A stretch of 64,000 nucleotides of DNA from Clostridiales bacterium (GTDB lineage: Bacteria; Bacillota; Dethiobacteria; Dethiobacterales; Dethiobacteraceae). Below are positions 55,739 through 63,824 of the stretch, in pieces (the stretch's first letter is position 1; each line of letters begins with the position of its first letter). The stretch is taken from NCBI GenBank assembly GCA_018335855.1, contig JAGXRM010000008.1, forward strand, positions 83,474-147,473, given 5' to 3'. The translations under genes were made by a program, and so were the position numbers. The notes under the pieces are model-generated. The model had not been told where the DNA came from. It worked only from the letters and a program-made list of their open reading frames with translations, and searched no databases.

Positions 55739-56828
55739 CTATATGGAAGAACTGGCGCCTCGCCGCCTGGCATACGACTGGGACAACGTGGGCTTGCAGT
55801 TAGGCGGGATGCAGGGTACGGTAGAGAAAGTGCTCGTTTCCCTGGATGTGGACCAACGTATCCTGGACGAAGCAATTTCCCATAAAGCCGACTTCATTAT
55901 TACCCATCATCCCCTTATATTTAGACCTCTTTCTGCACTGCGGACCGACCTGCCGCTGGGAACTCTGATTGCTACAGCACTGGCTGCCGGTATTCGCATT
56001 TACGCCTCCCATACCAATTTGGATGTAGCCAGCGGCGGCGTGAATGACGCACTGGCCAAGGCTATAGGCTTGGAAGATACAGAAATTATCCGTGTCACAG
56101 GCCAAGAAGAACTGGAGAAAATCGCTGTGTTTATACCGGCTGATCATGTGGAAAATGTACGCAACGCCATGGCATCTGCAGGTGCCGGTTGGATTGGCGG
56201 GTACAGTCACTGCACGTTTCAGACGGAAGGAACAGGTACGTTTATGCCGCTGGAGGGAACATCCCCGTATATCGGGGAGCAGGGAAAGCTGGAACGGGTC
56301 AGTGAGGTCAGGCTGGAGACGATTATCCCGGCAAGTTATCGCCGCCGTGTTATTCAGGCTATGCTCAAAGCCCACCCTTATGAAGAGGCAGCATACGATA
56401 TATACCCGTTGCGGAACGAAGGTGTGTCCCATGGCTTAGGCCGGGTTGGGATGAACCCTTCACCCTGCACTCTCGATGAGCTATGCGGGTTGGTTAAAGA
56501 AAAACTTAATGTGCAACAACTCCGTGTTGTGGGGCAAGGCGGTCGGCTCATTAAAAAAATTGCTGTTTGCGGCGGCGGTGGTGGCAACTTAATCCACGCA
56601 GCGTCGTTTGACGGAGCAGATGTTCTCCTAACCGGCGATATTAAGTATCATGAAGCCCGGGATGCGGCAGATGCCGGCCTGGCTGTCATTGATGCCGGTC
56701 ATGACGCCACCGAACAGGTAATTGTGCCTGTGCTTCGTGACTATCTGCAGCGTAAAATCAGTGAAGGTGGCTATGGAACAGAAGTCTTGGCATCGAAAAT
56801 TGACACTGCGCCATGGCATTATTTTTAA
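55710..56828 (+). CDS. Nif3-like dinuclear metal center protein (YqfO)
   Basis: 372 aa from GTG at 55710 (GGAGGAGG 9 bases upstream). The Nif3 halves flank a PII/CutA-like insert (about 130-235, HPYEEAAYDIY at its end). Metal ligands include ITHHPLIF and the C-terminal GHDATEQ. Conserved, possibly GTP cyclohydrolase I type 2 or metal hydrolase; exact role unknown. Confidence 0.92.
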   Translation: MPLSVQTLINYMEELAPRRLAYDWDNVGLQLGGMQGTVEKVLVSLDVDQRILDEAISHKADFIITHHPLIFRPLSALRTDLPLGTLIATALAAGIRIYASHTNLDVASGGVNDALAKAIGLEDTEIIRVTGQEELEKIAVFIPADHVENVRNAMASAGAGWIGGYSHCTFQTEGTGTFMPLEGTSPYIGEQGKLERVSEVRLETIIPASYRRRVIQAMLKAHPYEEAAYDIYPLRNEGVSHGLGRVGMNPSPCTLDELCGLVKEKLNVQQLRVVGQGGRLIKKIAVCGGGGGNLIHAASFDGADVLLTGDIKYHEARDAADAGLAVIDAGHDATEQVIVPVLRDYLQRKISEGGYGTEVLASKIDTAPWHYF

Positions 56829-56879
56829 GGATGGGTGATTTCACCTATTCTTTTTTTATTGAAATAAGGAGGGGTATTT

Positions 56880-57587
56880 GTGGGCGAGTTGTCGGTGTTA
56901 TATGAATTGCAACAGGCTGAGCTAAAGCTGGACCTGTTATGGAAGAATTTAAAAGAACTCCCTGTATTCGAGGAGTTCAAAAGATTACAGGCGGAAACGG
57001 CTGATTCCAAAGAAGCAGTAGGATGGGCTGAAAGTAAATTGGCCGAACAACGGAAACGGGCAAAACGTTTGGAAATGGATATGCAGGAAGCTGAGACCCA
57101 GAGTAAAGTAATTGAGACAAAGTTGTACGACGGCAGCGTAAATAACGCTAAAGAGCTTTCACAGCTAGAAGAGAAGGGGAAAGAACTACGGCGGGAACGG
57201 GAGAAACATGAAGAATTTGTGCTTCTTTCCATGGAAGCGGTGGAAGAGCTGGAAGCCTCCCTTGCCACAGCCAAAGCAAATCATAAAGATAAGATGTTAA
57301 AGATAAGGGAATTGCAGAAGTCCGGAAACGAGGAAATTGAGCGGCTTAAGGATGAAATTAAATTTCATCAGGAGCAGCGCGATATATTGCTGCAACAAGT
57401 CAGTAAAGAGCTTATTGAGGGCTACAGGGAAAAAAGAAAGCGGTATAACGGGCGTCCATTGGCTCTGGTCACAGGTGATACCTGCAGCGGCTGTCGCGTC
57501 TCTATATCGTCAAGGACAAAAAACTTTTTATGCAATCCGAATGCGGTGGTGGTCTGTGATAATTGCGGCCGAATTCTTGTTCCATAA
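56880..57587 (+). CDS. Coiled-coil zinc-ribbon protein (C4-type, DUF164 family)
   Basis: 235 aa from GTG at 56880 (AAGGAGGGG upstream). Long coiled coil (about 10-180) then a four-Cys zinc ribbon: CSGC near residue 202 and CDNC near 226. Similar proteins occur beside nif3 in many bacteria and may bind nucleic acid or membranes. Function unknown. Confidence 0.88.
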   Translation: MGELSVLYELQQAELKLDLLWKNLKELPVFEEFKRLQAETADSKEAVGWAESKLAEQRKRAKRLEMDMQEAETQSKVIETKLYDGSVNNAKELSQLEEKGKELRREREKHEEFVLLSMEAVEELEASLATAKANHKDKMLKIRELQKSGNEEIERLKDEIKFHQEQRDILLQQVSKELIEGYREKRKRYNGRPLALVTGDTCSGCRVSISSRTKNFLCNPNAVVVCDNCGRILVP

Positions 57588-57604
57588 CTTCCATAATCTA
57601 CCTT

Positions 57605-57633
57605 TTGATTTTAGGTTAAATACGTGATATAAT
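57605..57633 (+). promoter_or_regulatory. Promoter of rnpB
   Basis: TTGATT (57605-57610), 17-base spacer, TATAAT (57628-57633), about 20 bases before the RNase P RNA. Confidence 0.8.
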
Positions 57634-57652
57634 ATTAATCCTGAGACAAAAT

Positions 57653-58102
57653 AATACAAAGCAGACTGGGCAGTCGCGGGGGCTTTAATGCCTTCGAGGA
57701 AAGTCCGAGCTCCATAGGGCAGGGTGCTGGGTAACCCCCAGTGAGGGTAACCTCAAGGAAAGTGCCACAGAAAAAAACCGCCAAGTTAGAAGTCGGATGT
57801 CAGAGGTCGGATTTGGCGGAATCGTCGAAAGAAACGATTCCAAATAAATCTGGCAAACTGACTTCTGACATCCGACCTCCAGCTTGGTAAGGGTGCAACG
57901 GTGCGGTAAGAGCGCACCAGCGGTCAGGTGACTGGCCGGCTAGGTAAACCCCACCTGGAGCAAGACCAAATAGGGGAGAGTTGACGCGGCCCGCAGATCT
58001 CCCGGGTTAGGTCGCTAGAGACGGCAGGTAACTGTCGTACCAGAGAGATGGCTGCCACCCCGTAAGGGGAACAGAACTCGGCTTACAGGTTTGCTTTGTA
58101 TT
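57653..58102 (+). ncRNA. rnpB: RNase P RNA, type A, with enlarged P12
   Basis: P1 is AATACAAAGCAGAC at the 5' end with GTTTGCTTTGTATT at the 3' end. Conserved core blocks: GAGGAAAGTCCGAGCTCC, the GTAAGGGTGCAACGGTGCGG region, GGTAAACCCCACC, GAGCAAGACCAAATAGG and ACAGAACTCGGCTTACAGG. The layout is type A (Escherichia-like) rather than the Bacillus type B. It processes pre-tRNA 5' ends. Total about 450 nt, longer than usual because P12 carries a roughly 116-nt insertion. Confidence 0.95.
57781..57896 (+). repeat. Inverted-repeat expansion of RNase P stem P12
   Basis: After CCG at the P12 entry, CCAAG pairs with CTTGG, then GAAGTCGGATGTCAGAGGTC pairs with a near-perfect complement (GACTTCTGACATCCGACCTC) and an inner hairpin GGAATCGT...ACGATTCC. 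Direct GTCGGATGTCAGA-type units give it the look of an intergenic palindromic repeat. The core of the RNA is undisturbed. Confidence 0.8.
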
Positions 58103-58110
58103 TGTCCCAT

Positions 58111-58140
58111 AAACACTACGTTTAGGCGTAGTGTTTTTTT
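58111..58140 (+). terminator. Terminator of rnpB
   Basis: AAACACTACG, loop TTTAGG, CGTAGTGTTTTTTT. Confidence 0.9.
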
Positions 58141-58727
58141 GTGCTATGGGCCAACAGTCAAACCAATAAGCCGAGTTCCCTTTTGAATAACCCTATTCCC
58201 TTTTTTGCCTGGTTTACATATTCAACATCCGCAAGGAAATTCCTTCTTGTCCAATCAAAAAAACCTTATAACACGGGCCTTTTTTATGAACCGCTTGTTT
58301 CCTGACACAAGTCTGTCCTATAAACAAACAAAATGATAGTTATAAGGACTATGTCTTATGACCTTTTTATTTAACCAAATTTAGTAGATTCACTTTGGAT
58401 GCGAAAAATCATATATTATGCCACTTATTCTAATTATCTAGCCAACAGCCTGTATCAAAGCCAACCCGAATAATAATGTTTTAGGGTTCTAACTAAAATA
58501 AATGGCGAAATATGCATAGTAAAATTGGAAATGCATATGTGAATTTAATAGAATAGGTCACAGAAGCTGCAAAATGGCTCTCAAGGGGACGCATGAAGCT
58601 AAAAAATGAAGGATAGAAAAATAATGGCGAAATCCACGTAGTAGAATTAGACTTTCGTATTTCTCACTTGATACAATAGTCCCAGAAGCTTCTTAAAATG
58701 TCTTTTAGCAAAAAAGGGAGGTGTTGC
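58141..58727. other. Gene-free junction between core genome and accessory region
   Basis: 587 bp, AT-rich, no supported gene. 58141-58440 shows nothing recognisable; 58497-58700 holds the two diverged repeats listed separately. A left attachment site may lie here but no tRNA or clear target duplication is visible. Confidence 0.45.
58497..58700 (+). repeat. Two diverged 82-bp direct repeats, period 122 bp
   Basis: Copies at 58497-58578 and 58619-58700 share AATGGCGAAAT, TAGTA-AATT, ATAG and CAGAAGCT in the same order; the distance from ATGGCGA to CAGAAGCT is 59 bases in both. They lie just upstream of the recombinase and its mini-ORF, and could be binding sites, promoters or copies of a small RNA. 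Confidence 0.75.
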
Positions 58728-58781
58728 GTGACCTTGATTCATGTTTGGGAAGAAGGAGATTTGATAGCCCGCTTGCCTTAA
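58728..58781 (+). CDS. 17-codon mini-ORF abutting the recombinase frame
   Basis: GTG at 58728 with GGGAGGTG 4 bases upstream. Encodes VTLIHVWEEGDLIARLP and stops at TAA 58779-58781, immediately followed in the same frame by an ATG (58782). It may be a leader peptide that couples translation to the recombinase, or the recombinase's true N-terminus cut by a stop mutation. Confidence 0.45.
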   Translation: MTLIHVWEEGDLIARLP

Positions 58782-58850
58782 ATGGGGATTTGGTTTTTGA
58801 ACGGGAAGAAGGCAAGCATTACTAATAAACCTAAAGGGGAAATGTTAAAC

Positions 58851-59765
58851 ATGCAAAACAAACAGTTCAAACAAAGTCTGGAATTCTTCGTGAACACGCA
58901 AATGGGAGAAGGCTTACAAAAAAGTACAGTAAACGCGTATGGGACAGATGTCCGCGGATTCCTGGAGTTTCTTGAAGAAGAGAGAAGAGTCACCTCTCTT
59001 GATAAGATAATACTCCAACATATCACCATCTATAGAAACATACTGCTCTTGAAACATGGCTTTAAGCGTGCCACCATCGACAGAAAGGTAGACAGCCTGT
59101 CAAAATACTTTGCCTGCCTTGCGAACAACGAGTGGCTACCGAAAAACATAATGGCCAAATTTGTTCATAAACGACAGCCCAAAGACAGCGAAATTCCAAA
59201 GTATTTACCTTTTCATGAAGTGCGCCAAATTTTAGCAGCAGCAAAGCGTTATGGCGATGTAAATGCCAAGCGGGACGCTGCTTTGCTCGGCACTTTGGCC
59301 TTTGTCGGCTGCAGAAGGGAAGAAGCGGTCAATCTGACCTGGGGGCAGGTTTCCTTCAAGGAGAAGGCACTTTTGCTCAAGCGTGGCAAGGTCTCCAATT
59401 TCAATGGCCTGGAAATTCACAAAGAATTGTTTGAACTGCTGATGGATTTTTATCAGGAGTGCATGCAATGTCAATTGAAATATCCACACCCTGACTGCCC
59501 TGTCTTTTATGGTGAAAAGGGTCCGCAAATCTCCCTGAAAACCGTGAACCGTTTATTTTTAAAGTATGCAAAACTTGCTGGAATCCAGCGTGAATTTAGC
59601 ATTACACCTTGTATTTTTCGCAATTCTTTCTGCACCCATCTTGCTATACAGGGGTTCACCGTGATTGAGATTGCGCACTTTACTGGTCACAAAGACCTAA
59701 ATACTTTGCAAAAGTACATCAAGATGACAGTTTCACAGTACAAAAGCATTAATGATTTCATTTAA
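58851..59765 (+). CDS. Tyrosine recombinase/integrase with atypical catalytic box
   Basis: 304 aa from ATG 58851 (AAAGGGG 10 bases upstream); the frame is open from ATG 58782, which would be used if coupled to the mini-ORF. SAM-like N-domain (about 10-90) and catalytic domain with Arg154 (GCRREEAVNLTW), Arg257 (TPCIFRNSFCTHL), His280 (TGHKDL) and a Tyr near 289 (QKYIK). The first His of the H-x-x-R box is Cys254, and the residue after Arg257 is Asn instead of His. The family cuts and rejoins DNA via the Tyr. The substitution may lower activity or mark a distinct subfamily. Confidence 0.88.
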   Translation: MQNKQFKQSLEFFVNTQMGEGLQKSTVNAYGTDVRGFLEFLEEERRVTSLDKIILQHITIYRNILLLKHGFKRATIDRKVDSLSKYFACLANNEWLPKNIMAKFVHKRQPKDSEIPKYLPFHEVRQILAAAKRYGDVNAKRDAALLGTLAFVGCRREEAVNLTWGQVSFKEKALLLKRGKVSNFNGLEIHKELFELLMDFYQECMQCQLKYPHPDCPVFYGEKGPQISLKTVNRLFLKYAKLAGIQREFSITPCIFRNSFCTHLAIQGFTVIEIAHFTGHKDLNTLQKYIKMTVSQYKSINDFI

Positions 59766-59768
59766 ATA

Positions 59769-59872
59769 AAGTGGGAGATGTCCAGTCTGCTCTCTGGACA
59801 TCTCACTTATACTTCTATACACATACCTTAACCAAGCAGAAAACCTCAGCGAACCCCGCTGAGGTTTTTTAC
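59769..59872 (+). terminator. Two hairpins after the recombinase
   Basis: GGGAGATGTCCAG...CTGGACATCTC (about 59773-59804) lacks a T-run; AAAACCTCAGCG...CGCTGAGGTTTTTT (about 59842-59871) is a clear Rho-independent terminator. Confidence 0.8.
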
Positions 59873-59947
59873 TTTTAAAATGATAACAAAACTTCTCGCG
59901 TAAATTGGACTTGAAATATTTGAAAATCATGTTCTATCATATCCCAA

Positions 59948-60057
59948 CAATCAAATATTTCATAAAAAGCATTCCCATCCTCTACCCTGCGTCTGCAGGG
60001 TTACATATCTGCCTTAGAGGGGGGAGTGTTTTTTTGTGCTTAAAAAATATTTGATTG
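59948..60057. repeat. 110-bp imperfect inverted repeat before the primase gene
   Basis: Outer arms CAATCAAATATTT (59948-59960) and AAATATTTGATTG (60045-60057) are exact complements. Inside, GCATTCCC pairs with GGGGAGTG, CCTCTA with TAGAGG, and CCCTGC-GTCT-GCAGGG forms a tip hairpin. The whole folds as one long, bulged stem. Its place 82 bases before a replication-type gene suggests an origin or a regulatory RNA. Confidence 0.65.
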
Positions 60058-60138
60058 TATTGCTTTAAGCCTCGAGTCTCTCTTTTTGGCAGGTAAATAA
60101 AGAGCCATACTTGGCCAATCAAAAAGAGGTGTTGCTTT

Positions 60139-62067
60139 ATGAAAGAAAATGCGTTACCGACATCAGCACAGGAATTTTTGCAGACCTTGTTCCCAGGATT
60201 TGATTCTAACAAGCAGTTAATTGAAATCCGTCCATTGGATATGGATGGAAGACCTCGTTCCAGAATGTTTTTTACAACGATAAAGGATGCGGCTCAATAC
60301 GCAATACGGAAAGAGGCAGATAAATCACTGAATGTCTATTTTCAGTGTGCTACCTTAAAACCAGAGTCAGAACATGATAATAAGGCGACCAAAGAATACT
60401 GTCATTCCTACAACTTTCTCTATGCCGACCTAGACCCAAAAATTAAATGTCCTACAACGAAAGAAGTCATCCGTACTTATACAAAAGATGAGTTGATGCA
60501 GAAAATCAAAAACTTTCCGTTGCCTGCCAGTATTATAGTTGACAGCGGCAACGGATATCACGCATATTGGCTATTGGATAAAGCTTTGCGTGACCAAGTA
60601 CTGTTGAAGAAAATTCTAATAAAATATCAAAGTTTGCTCCAGAGCGATGGTAAAGCAACATTAGCTACCCAGATTTTAAGAGTTGTCGGCACAACAAACA
60701 AAAAACCTCTCAAAGAGGGAAAGCCAGCTCTTCAAGTAAGAGTTGTTGGGGGTAATGGGCGGCGGTATTCTCTTGGCGAAGTGATGAAAGTTATTGGACA
60801 CATGGAAATATCCCCCGTAGAATTAAAACCGCAGAACATAGGTGCAAGCACGGACTCCAGGGCTAAGGGTGTCACCACTGAGACTGTCAGCTTTTTTCAA
60901 ACACATCCCAAGCATGATTTTGGTAGAGAGCCTGAGAACTTCTTTGAAGTGCGAGACATATTGAAAAGACAGAACCCACTGGTAGCATCAAATATGCCAA
61001 AGTTGGGATTGGGTAAGACTTTCCGCTGCCTGTTCCATGATGATAATACACCCAGTGCAAATATTTATCAGCACAAAGACGGATATTTTTATTATAAATG
61101 TTTCGGCTGTGACATTCACATAGACATAATCGGGCTATATCAAAAAATATTTAAAACTGATTTTGTAAAAGCCATTGAAGAATTGTGCAATTTCTACGGC
61201 ATAAAGAATATCAAAAGTGAATGGTATTATGAGCAGCTTGAAAAATTCCACCGAAATGCTGTTTTCATTGAGGAGTTTGAACAACTGCACTTTGATGTTT
61301 TATATCCTAACGCTTATAAGCTGCTACGGCCCCGCTTGAAGCACTTGGCAGAGCTTAATCAATTTGCGTTGGCAAAAATGTGTAAAGGATATCAAGAAGA
61401 TGGGGATAGCCTTTTTTACATTGGTTATGACCGCTTCGCCTCCAAATATAAATTTTCCAAAAGCTCTGTAAGGAACTACATCAACCTATATGCTGTGCTA
61501 GGACTGGTAAGGAAATGGGATGTTGGAGACATTGACTTAAATCTACAGAAGAAGGCTATGGAGTATAGTCAAAAGATGAAAAAGGAAAAAGGCTTATTGC
61601 ATGTTGAGCCTGTAAACTTCTACACCCTGCCTTGCTTCTTTGAAAGAATGCAACTGGCAGAAAGCAGAGCAAAAGCATTGATGGGTGCCTCTTTCAAATT
61701 ACGAACCTGCATGAATAAGGCGTTCTTGATTTTAGCCCTGGGTAAAGGAATTGCTAATGAGGTTTATCCTGACGCCCGTGAGGTGTCTCGACTAAGCTAC
61801 GATACCGCTGAATCTTTAAACAAAGCTCTGCTGAGACTAATTGCGAAGCAGGGATATGCCACAAAAGCACAGGTTATCAGCAAAACTAAAATAACTGGAG
61901 TCAGCAGTCAACGCAAAAAGCGTGAATGGGACAGGCATCAAAACATTATCCTTGCAAGAAATGGTTTTATGGAAAAATGGGCGAACAAGGCCTTAAAGGA
62001 AGAATTGGGGCTGAGGAAATATTGTCCTGTGATTATCCCGCAATCGACAGCACAAAAATTTGATTGA
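60139..62067 (+). CDS. Primase-like replication protein with RepB-type domain and CHC2 zinc finger
   Basis: 642 aa. N-terminal 60-230 looks like a RepB/AEP-type primase: acidic motif YADLDPK (95-101) and VDSGNGYHAYWLL (about 134-146) with His near 141. A CHC2-like zinc finger follows (FRCLFHDDNTPSANI about 296-310, YYKCFGCDIH about 318-327). The C-terminal half is helical with a possible wHTH (YKFSKSSVRNYINLYAVLGLV). No helicase Walker motif seen. Probably primes or initiates replication of a mobile element. AAAGAGGTG precedes the ATG. Confidence 0.8.
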   Translation: MKENALPTSAQEFLQTLFPGFDSNKQLIEIRPLDMDGRPRSRMFFTTIKDAAQYAIRKEADKSLNVYFQCATLKPESEHDNKATKEYCHSYNFLYADLDPKIKCPTTKEVIRTYTKDELMQKIKNFPLPASIIVDSGNGYHAYWLLDKALRDQVLLKKILIKYQSLLQSDGKATLATQILRVVGTTNKKPLKEGKPALQVRVVGGNGRRYSLGEVMKVIGHMEISPVELKPQNIGASTDSRAKGVTTETVSFFQTHPKHDFGREPENFFEVRDILKRQNPLVASNMPKLGLGKTFRCLFHDDNTPSANIYQHKDGYFYYKCFGCDIHIDIIGLYQKIFKTDFVKAIEELCNFYGIKNIKSEWYYEQLEKFHRNAVFIEEFEQLHFDVLYPNAYKLLRPRLKHLAELNQFALAKMCKGYQEDGDSLFYIGYDRFASKYKFSKSSVRNYINLYAVLGLVRKWDVGDIDLNLQKKAMEYSQKMKKEKGLLHVEPVNFYTLPCFFERMQLAESRAKALMGASFKLRTCMNKAFLILALGKGIANEVYPDAREVSRLSYDTAESLNKALLRLIAKQGYATKAQVISKTKITGVSSQRKKREWDRHQNIILARNGFMEKWANKALKEELGLRKYCPVIIPQSTAQKFD

Positions 62068-62442
62068 TATAAACGCAGCGAGTCAGAGCTATAAAGCCTG
62101 TGACTATCGATGTTTTAAAGTGGTGGGACTTTGTCGTACTGATAGCACAATAGTACTCTATATTTTAAGAATAATAGTACGCGTAAGTCCCAGGTCGCTT
62201 AAACCCTGATATTTAAAGGATTTATCGGGATTTTAGCATCAAATAATGAATTGTTACACCTGCTCTGCCATGGGACCGCATTCTTTGCGTATGCGGTCTC
62301 TCATCTTTTTATAGAGCCTATGGTTGGACAATGGCTTTCAATCGAACAGATGTGCTCTATCATTGCAAAAACGCAATACAGGGCATTCTGGTCCGTCTGA
62401 GAGGATATCTTGTGAGGGTGTTATTAATTTTTTGGGGTACTC
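62068..62442. other. Gap with a short open stretch of protein-like sequence
   Basis: No complete gene. On the plus strand 62203-62400 is open for about 65 codons without a good start, reading LIFKGFIGILASNN then LLHLLCHGTAFFAYAVSHL; hydrophobic, possibly the remnant of a membrane protein. I could not match it to a family. Confidence 0.3.
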
Positions 62443-62598
62443 TTATGACACGGCTCGATTCTTTGGGAATGATAAATATGGTATGAAAGGAGGATTACAT
62501 TCATGGTGCGGGGTAGCGGTTATCACAAAAGTGTCCACAAGTTCATGGCAAACCCCTCCAAGCATTCCTGCTATAAGTCCTCTGAAAAATCTATCCAT
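62443..62598 (-). pseudogene. Truncated small membrane protein
   Basis: ATG 62598 with AAGGGAGAA upstream gives MDRFFRGLIAGMLGG, the usual start of a clostridial family of small membrane proteins of unknown function. After GG the frame shifts; the next frame continues as AMNLWTLL and then meets TGA TAA. Only about 25 codons keep family character, so the gene appears broken by a frameshift and deletion. Confidence 0.5.
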
Positions 62599-62659
62599 CA
62601 AATATTCTCCCTTTCCTGTGTGTAAACAATATTTTTCGCAAAAGAGCGCTGACTTACAA

Positions 62660-62691
62660 AAAATCCTACATCCAAGTAGATGTAGGATTTT
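62660..62691. terminator. Hairpin between reverse-strand genes
   Basis: AAAATCCTACATC, CAAGTA, GATGTAGGATTTT: A and T flanks allow termination in both directions. Confidence 0.7.
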
Positions 62692-62722
62692 CATTTTGGT
62701 TTATTTAACTTTCTACATTGAT

Positions 62723-63169
62723 TTACAGGAGTTTTACCAAATCTGTTATATTTTTGTCCGCTTTAACAAGTCTGCTTATATATTCGGAATTTGAAATGCC
62801 TTCAAGGGTTGCCTTTATTTTAATAAAGCGGACGATTTCTTGTTCCAGATAAACAGTAAGCTTCATTATTTCACTTTTTTGAACCTGCCTGGCCTTTTTT
62901 TTGTCTATGCATTGCTCGCAGTATGAGTTGTATCCTGACTTTGTTTTGCGATACTTCTCTTCATCATGGATATCATCCCATTTACCTTCCAAATAATGCT
63001 CCACATCATAATGCTGCTTACATATATGGCAGCGTTTTTTTAGGGTCTGCGCTGTCGGGTCATAATAATAAGTGCTCGCTGCCCGCTCAACATAAGCGGG
63101 CAGAGTAATACTTTGCCCGTCTATTTCAATCGATAAATTCTTTTTGTTGATTTGCTGTATTTCTGTCAT
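62723..63169 (-). CDS. Zinc-binding protein with ribbon-helix-helix-like tail
   Basis: 148 aa from ATG 63169 (AAGGGGTGATT upstream). A four-Cys zinc centre (CHIC about 49-52, CEQC about 88-91, with nearby His) precedes an HEEK-rich loop. The tail (MKLTVYLEQEIVRFIKIKATLEGISNSEYI) resembles ribbon-helix-helix DNA-binding folds. May regulate the element's own genes. No family name recognised. Confidence 0.7.
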   Translation of the reverse strand: MTEIQQINKKNLSIEIDGQSITLPAYVERAASTYYYDPTAQTLKKRCHICKQHYDVEHYLEGKWDDIHDEEKYRKTKSGYNSYCEQCIDKKKARQVQKSEIMKLTVYLEQEIVRFIKIKATLEGISNSEYISRLVKADKNITDLVKLL

Positions 63170-63243
63170 AACGGTAATCACCCCTTTCCAGAAAACTTTT
63201 TTTTCTGTATATCTGGATTGTAGACAAAGAGTAAATATAATTT

Positions 63244-63287
63244 CAAGACAAAAAGCCAGCAAATTTGTATTTGCTGGCTTTTTGTCT
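63244..63287. terminator. Perfect 20-bp hairpin between reverse-strand genes
   Basis: AAGACAAAAAGCCAGCAAAT, TTGT loop, exact complement. It lies between the start of the zinc-binding gene and the end of the 69-aa gene, so it most likely terminates the latter's neighbours in both directions. Confidence 0.75.
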
Positions 63288-63295
63288 TGATGGCT

Positions 63296-63505
63296 TTACA
63301 GTTTTAAGGCATTACGAATTTTCTGAAAAAATTTCTTTCTTCTTAACCTGCGGTCTGCTTTGCGTATAATCTCGGGTGGCAAGACTGTATCTACAACGAT
63401 ACATTCTTTTTCAGAACGTATGTCTAAGGCTCCTGTACTAACGGCTTCAATAAACGATGCTTCATATTTTTTGAGTTCATCTGGGTTTATCATCCTCAGT
63501 TTCAT
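63296..63505 (-). CDS. Small basic hypothetical protein
   Basis: 69 aa from ATG 63505 (GAGGTGATT upstream). Acidic N-half (INPDELKKYEASFIEAV) and very basic C-end (RKADRRLRRKKFFQKIRNALKL). No family recognised; similar short genes accompany integrative elements of Firmicutes. Confidence 0.6.
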   Translation of the reverse strand: MKLRMINPDELKKYEASFIEAVSTGALDIRSEKECIVVDTVLPPEIIRKADRRLRRKKFFQKIRNALKL

Positions 63506-63568
63506 CAATGAATCACCTCTGCTTTAAATAATATCATACTGGACACACAAGTCACAGTTTATGTTTCA

Positions 63569-63715
63569 TTACTTAAATGTATTTTTATAAAGTCGTGTGA
63601 CCTCTGCACGATGGTGCCCCATTTCATAAGAAACCTGTAAATCAATAACCTTCTCTAAAAGGCCTTTCTTTTCCAACTCATTGATTCTATTTTGACAATA
63701 TGTGTGGCAGTTATG
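63569..63715 (-). pseudogene. Fragment of a recombinase-like C-terminus
   Basis: Reverse frame open from an in-frame TGA near 63721 to TAA at 63569-63571, about 48 codons with no start codon. It reads QNRINELEKKGLLEKVIDLQ then EMGHHRAEVTRLYKNTFK, where GHHRAEVTRLY resembles the GHxxxxxTxxY box of tyrosine recombinases. Probably a leftover of an older integrase. Confidence 0.5.
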
Positions 63716-63820
63716 GTGAGCTCACCATAATAGACATTATGTAGAGTGTTAGATTATGGTGAGTGACCCTAAAATATGCCCTAATTAAAGGCTTTCTTCC
63801 ATAAGACACTCACCATAACA
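63711..63820. repeat. ATGGTGAG palindrome cluster
   Basis: TTATGGTGAGCTCACCATAA at 63711-63730 is a perfect 20-bp palindrome; one more direct half-site (TTATGGTGAG, 63754-63763) and one inverted half-site (CTCACCATAA, about 63809-63818) follow. The spacing suggests recombinase or regulator binding sites upstream of the integrase fragments. Confidence 0.65.
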
Positions 63821-63824
63821 TTTC

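Noticed and set aside
57781..57896. Separate gene or insertion sequence inside rnpB
   Set aside because: No coding frame or transposase; pairing shows it is an extended P12 helix.
62324..62794. Plus-strand open frame of 156 codons
   Set aside because: It crosses a terminator hairpin and two reverse-strand gene ends, and shows no ribosome site or family motif.
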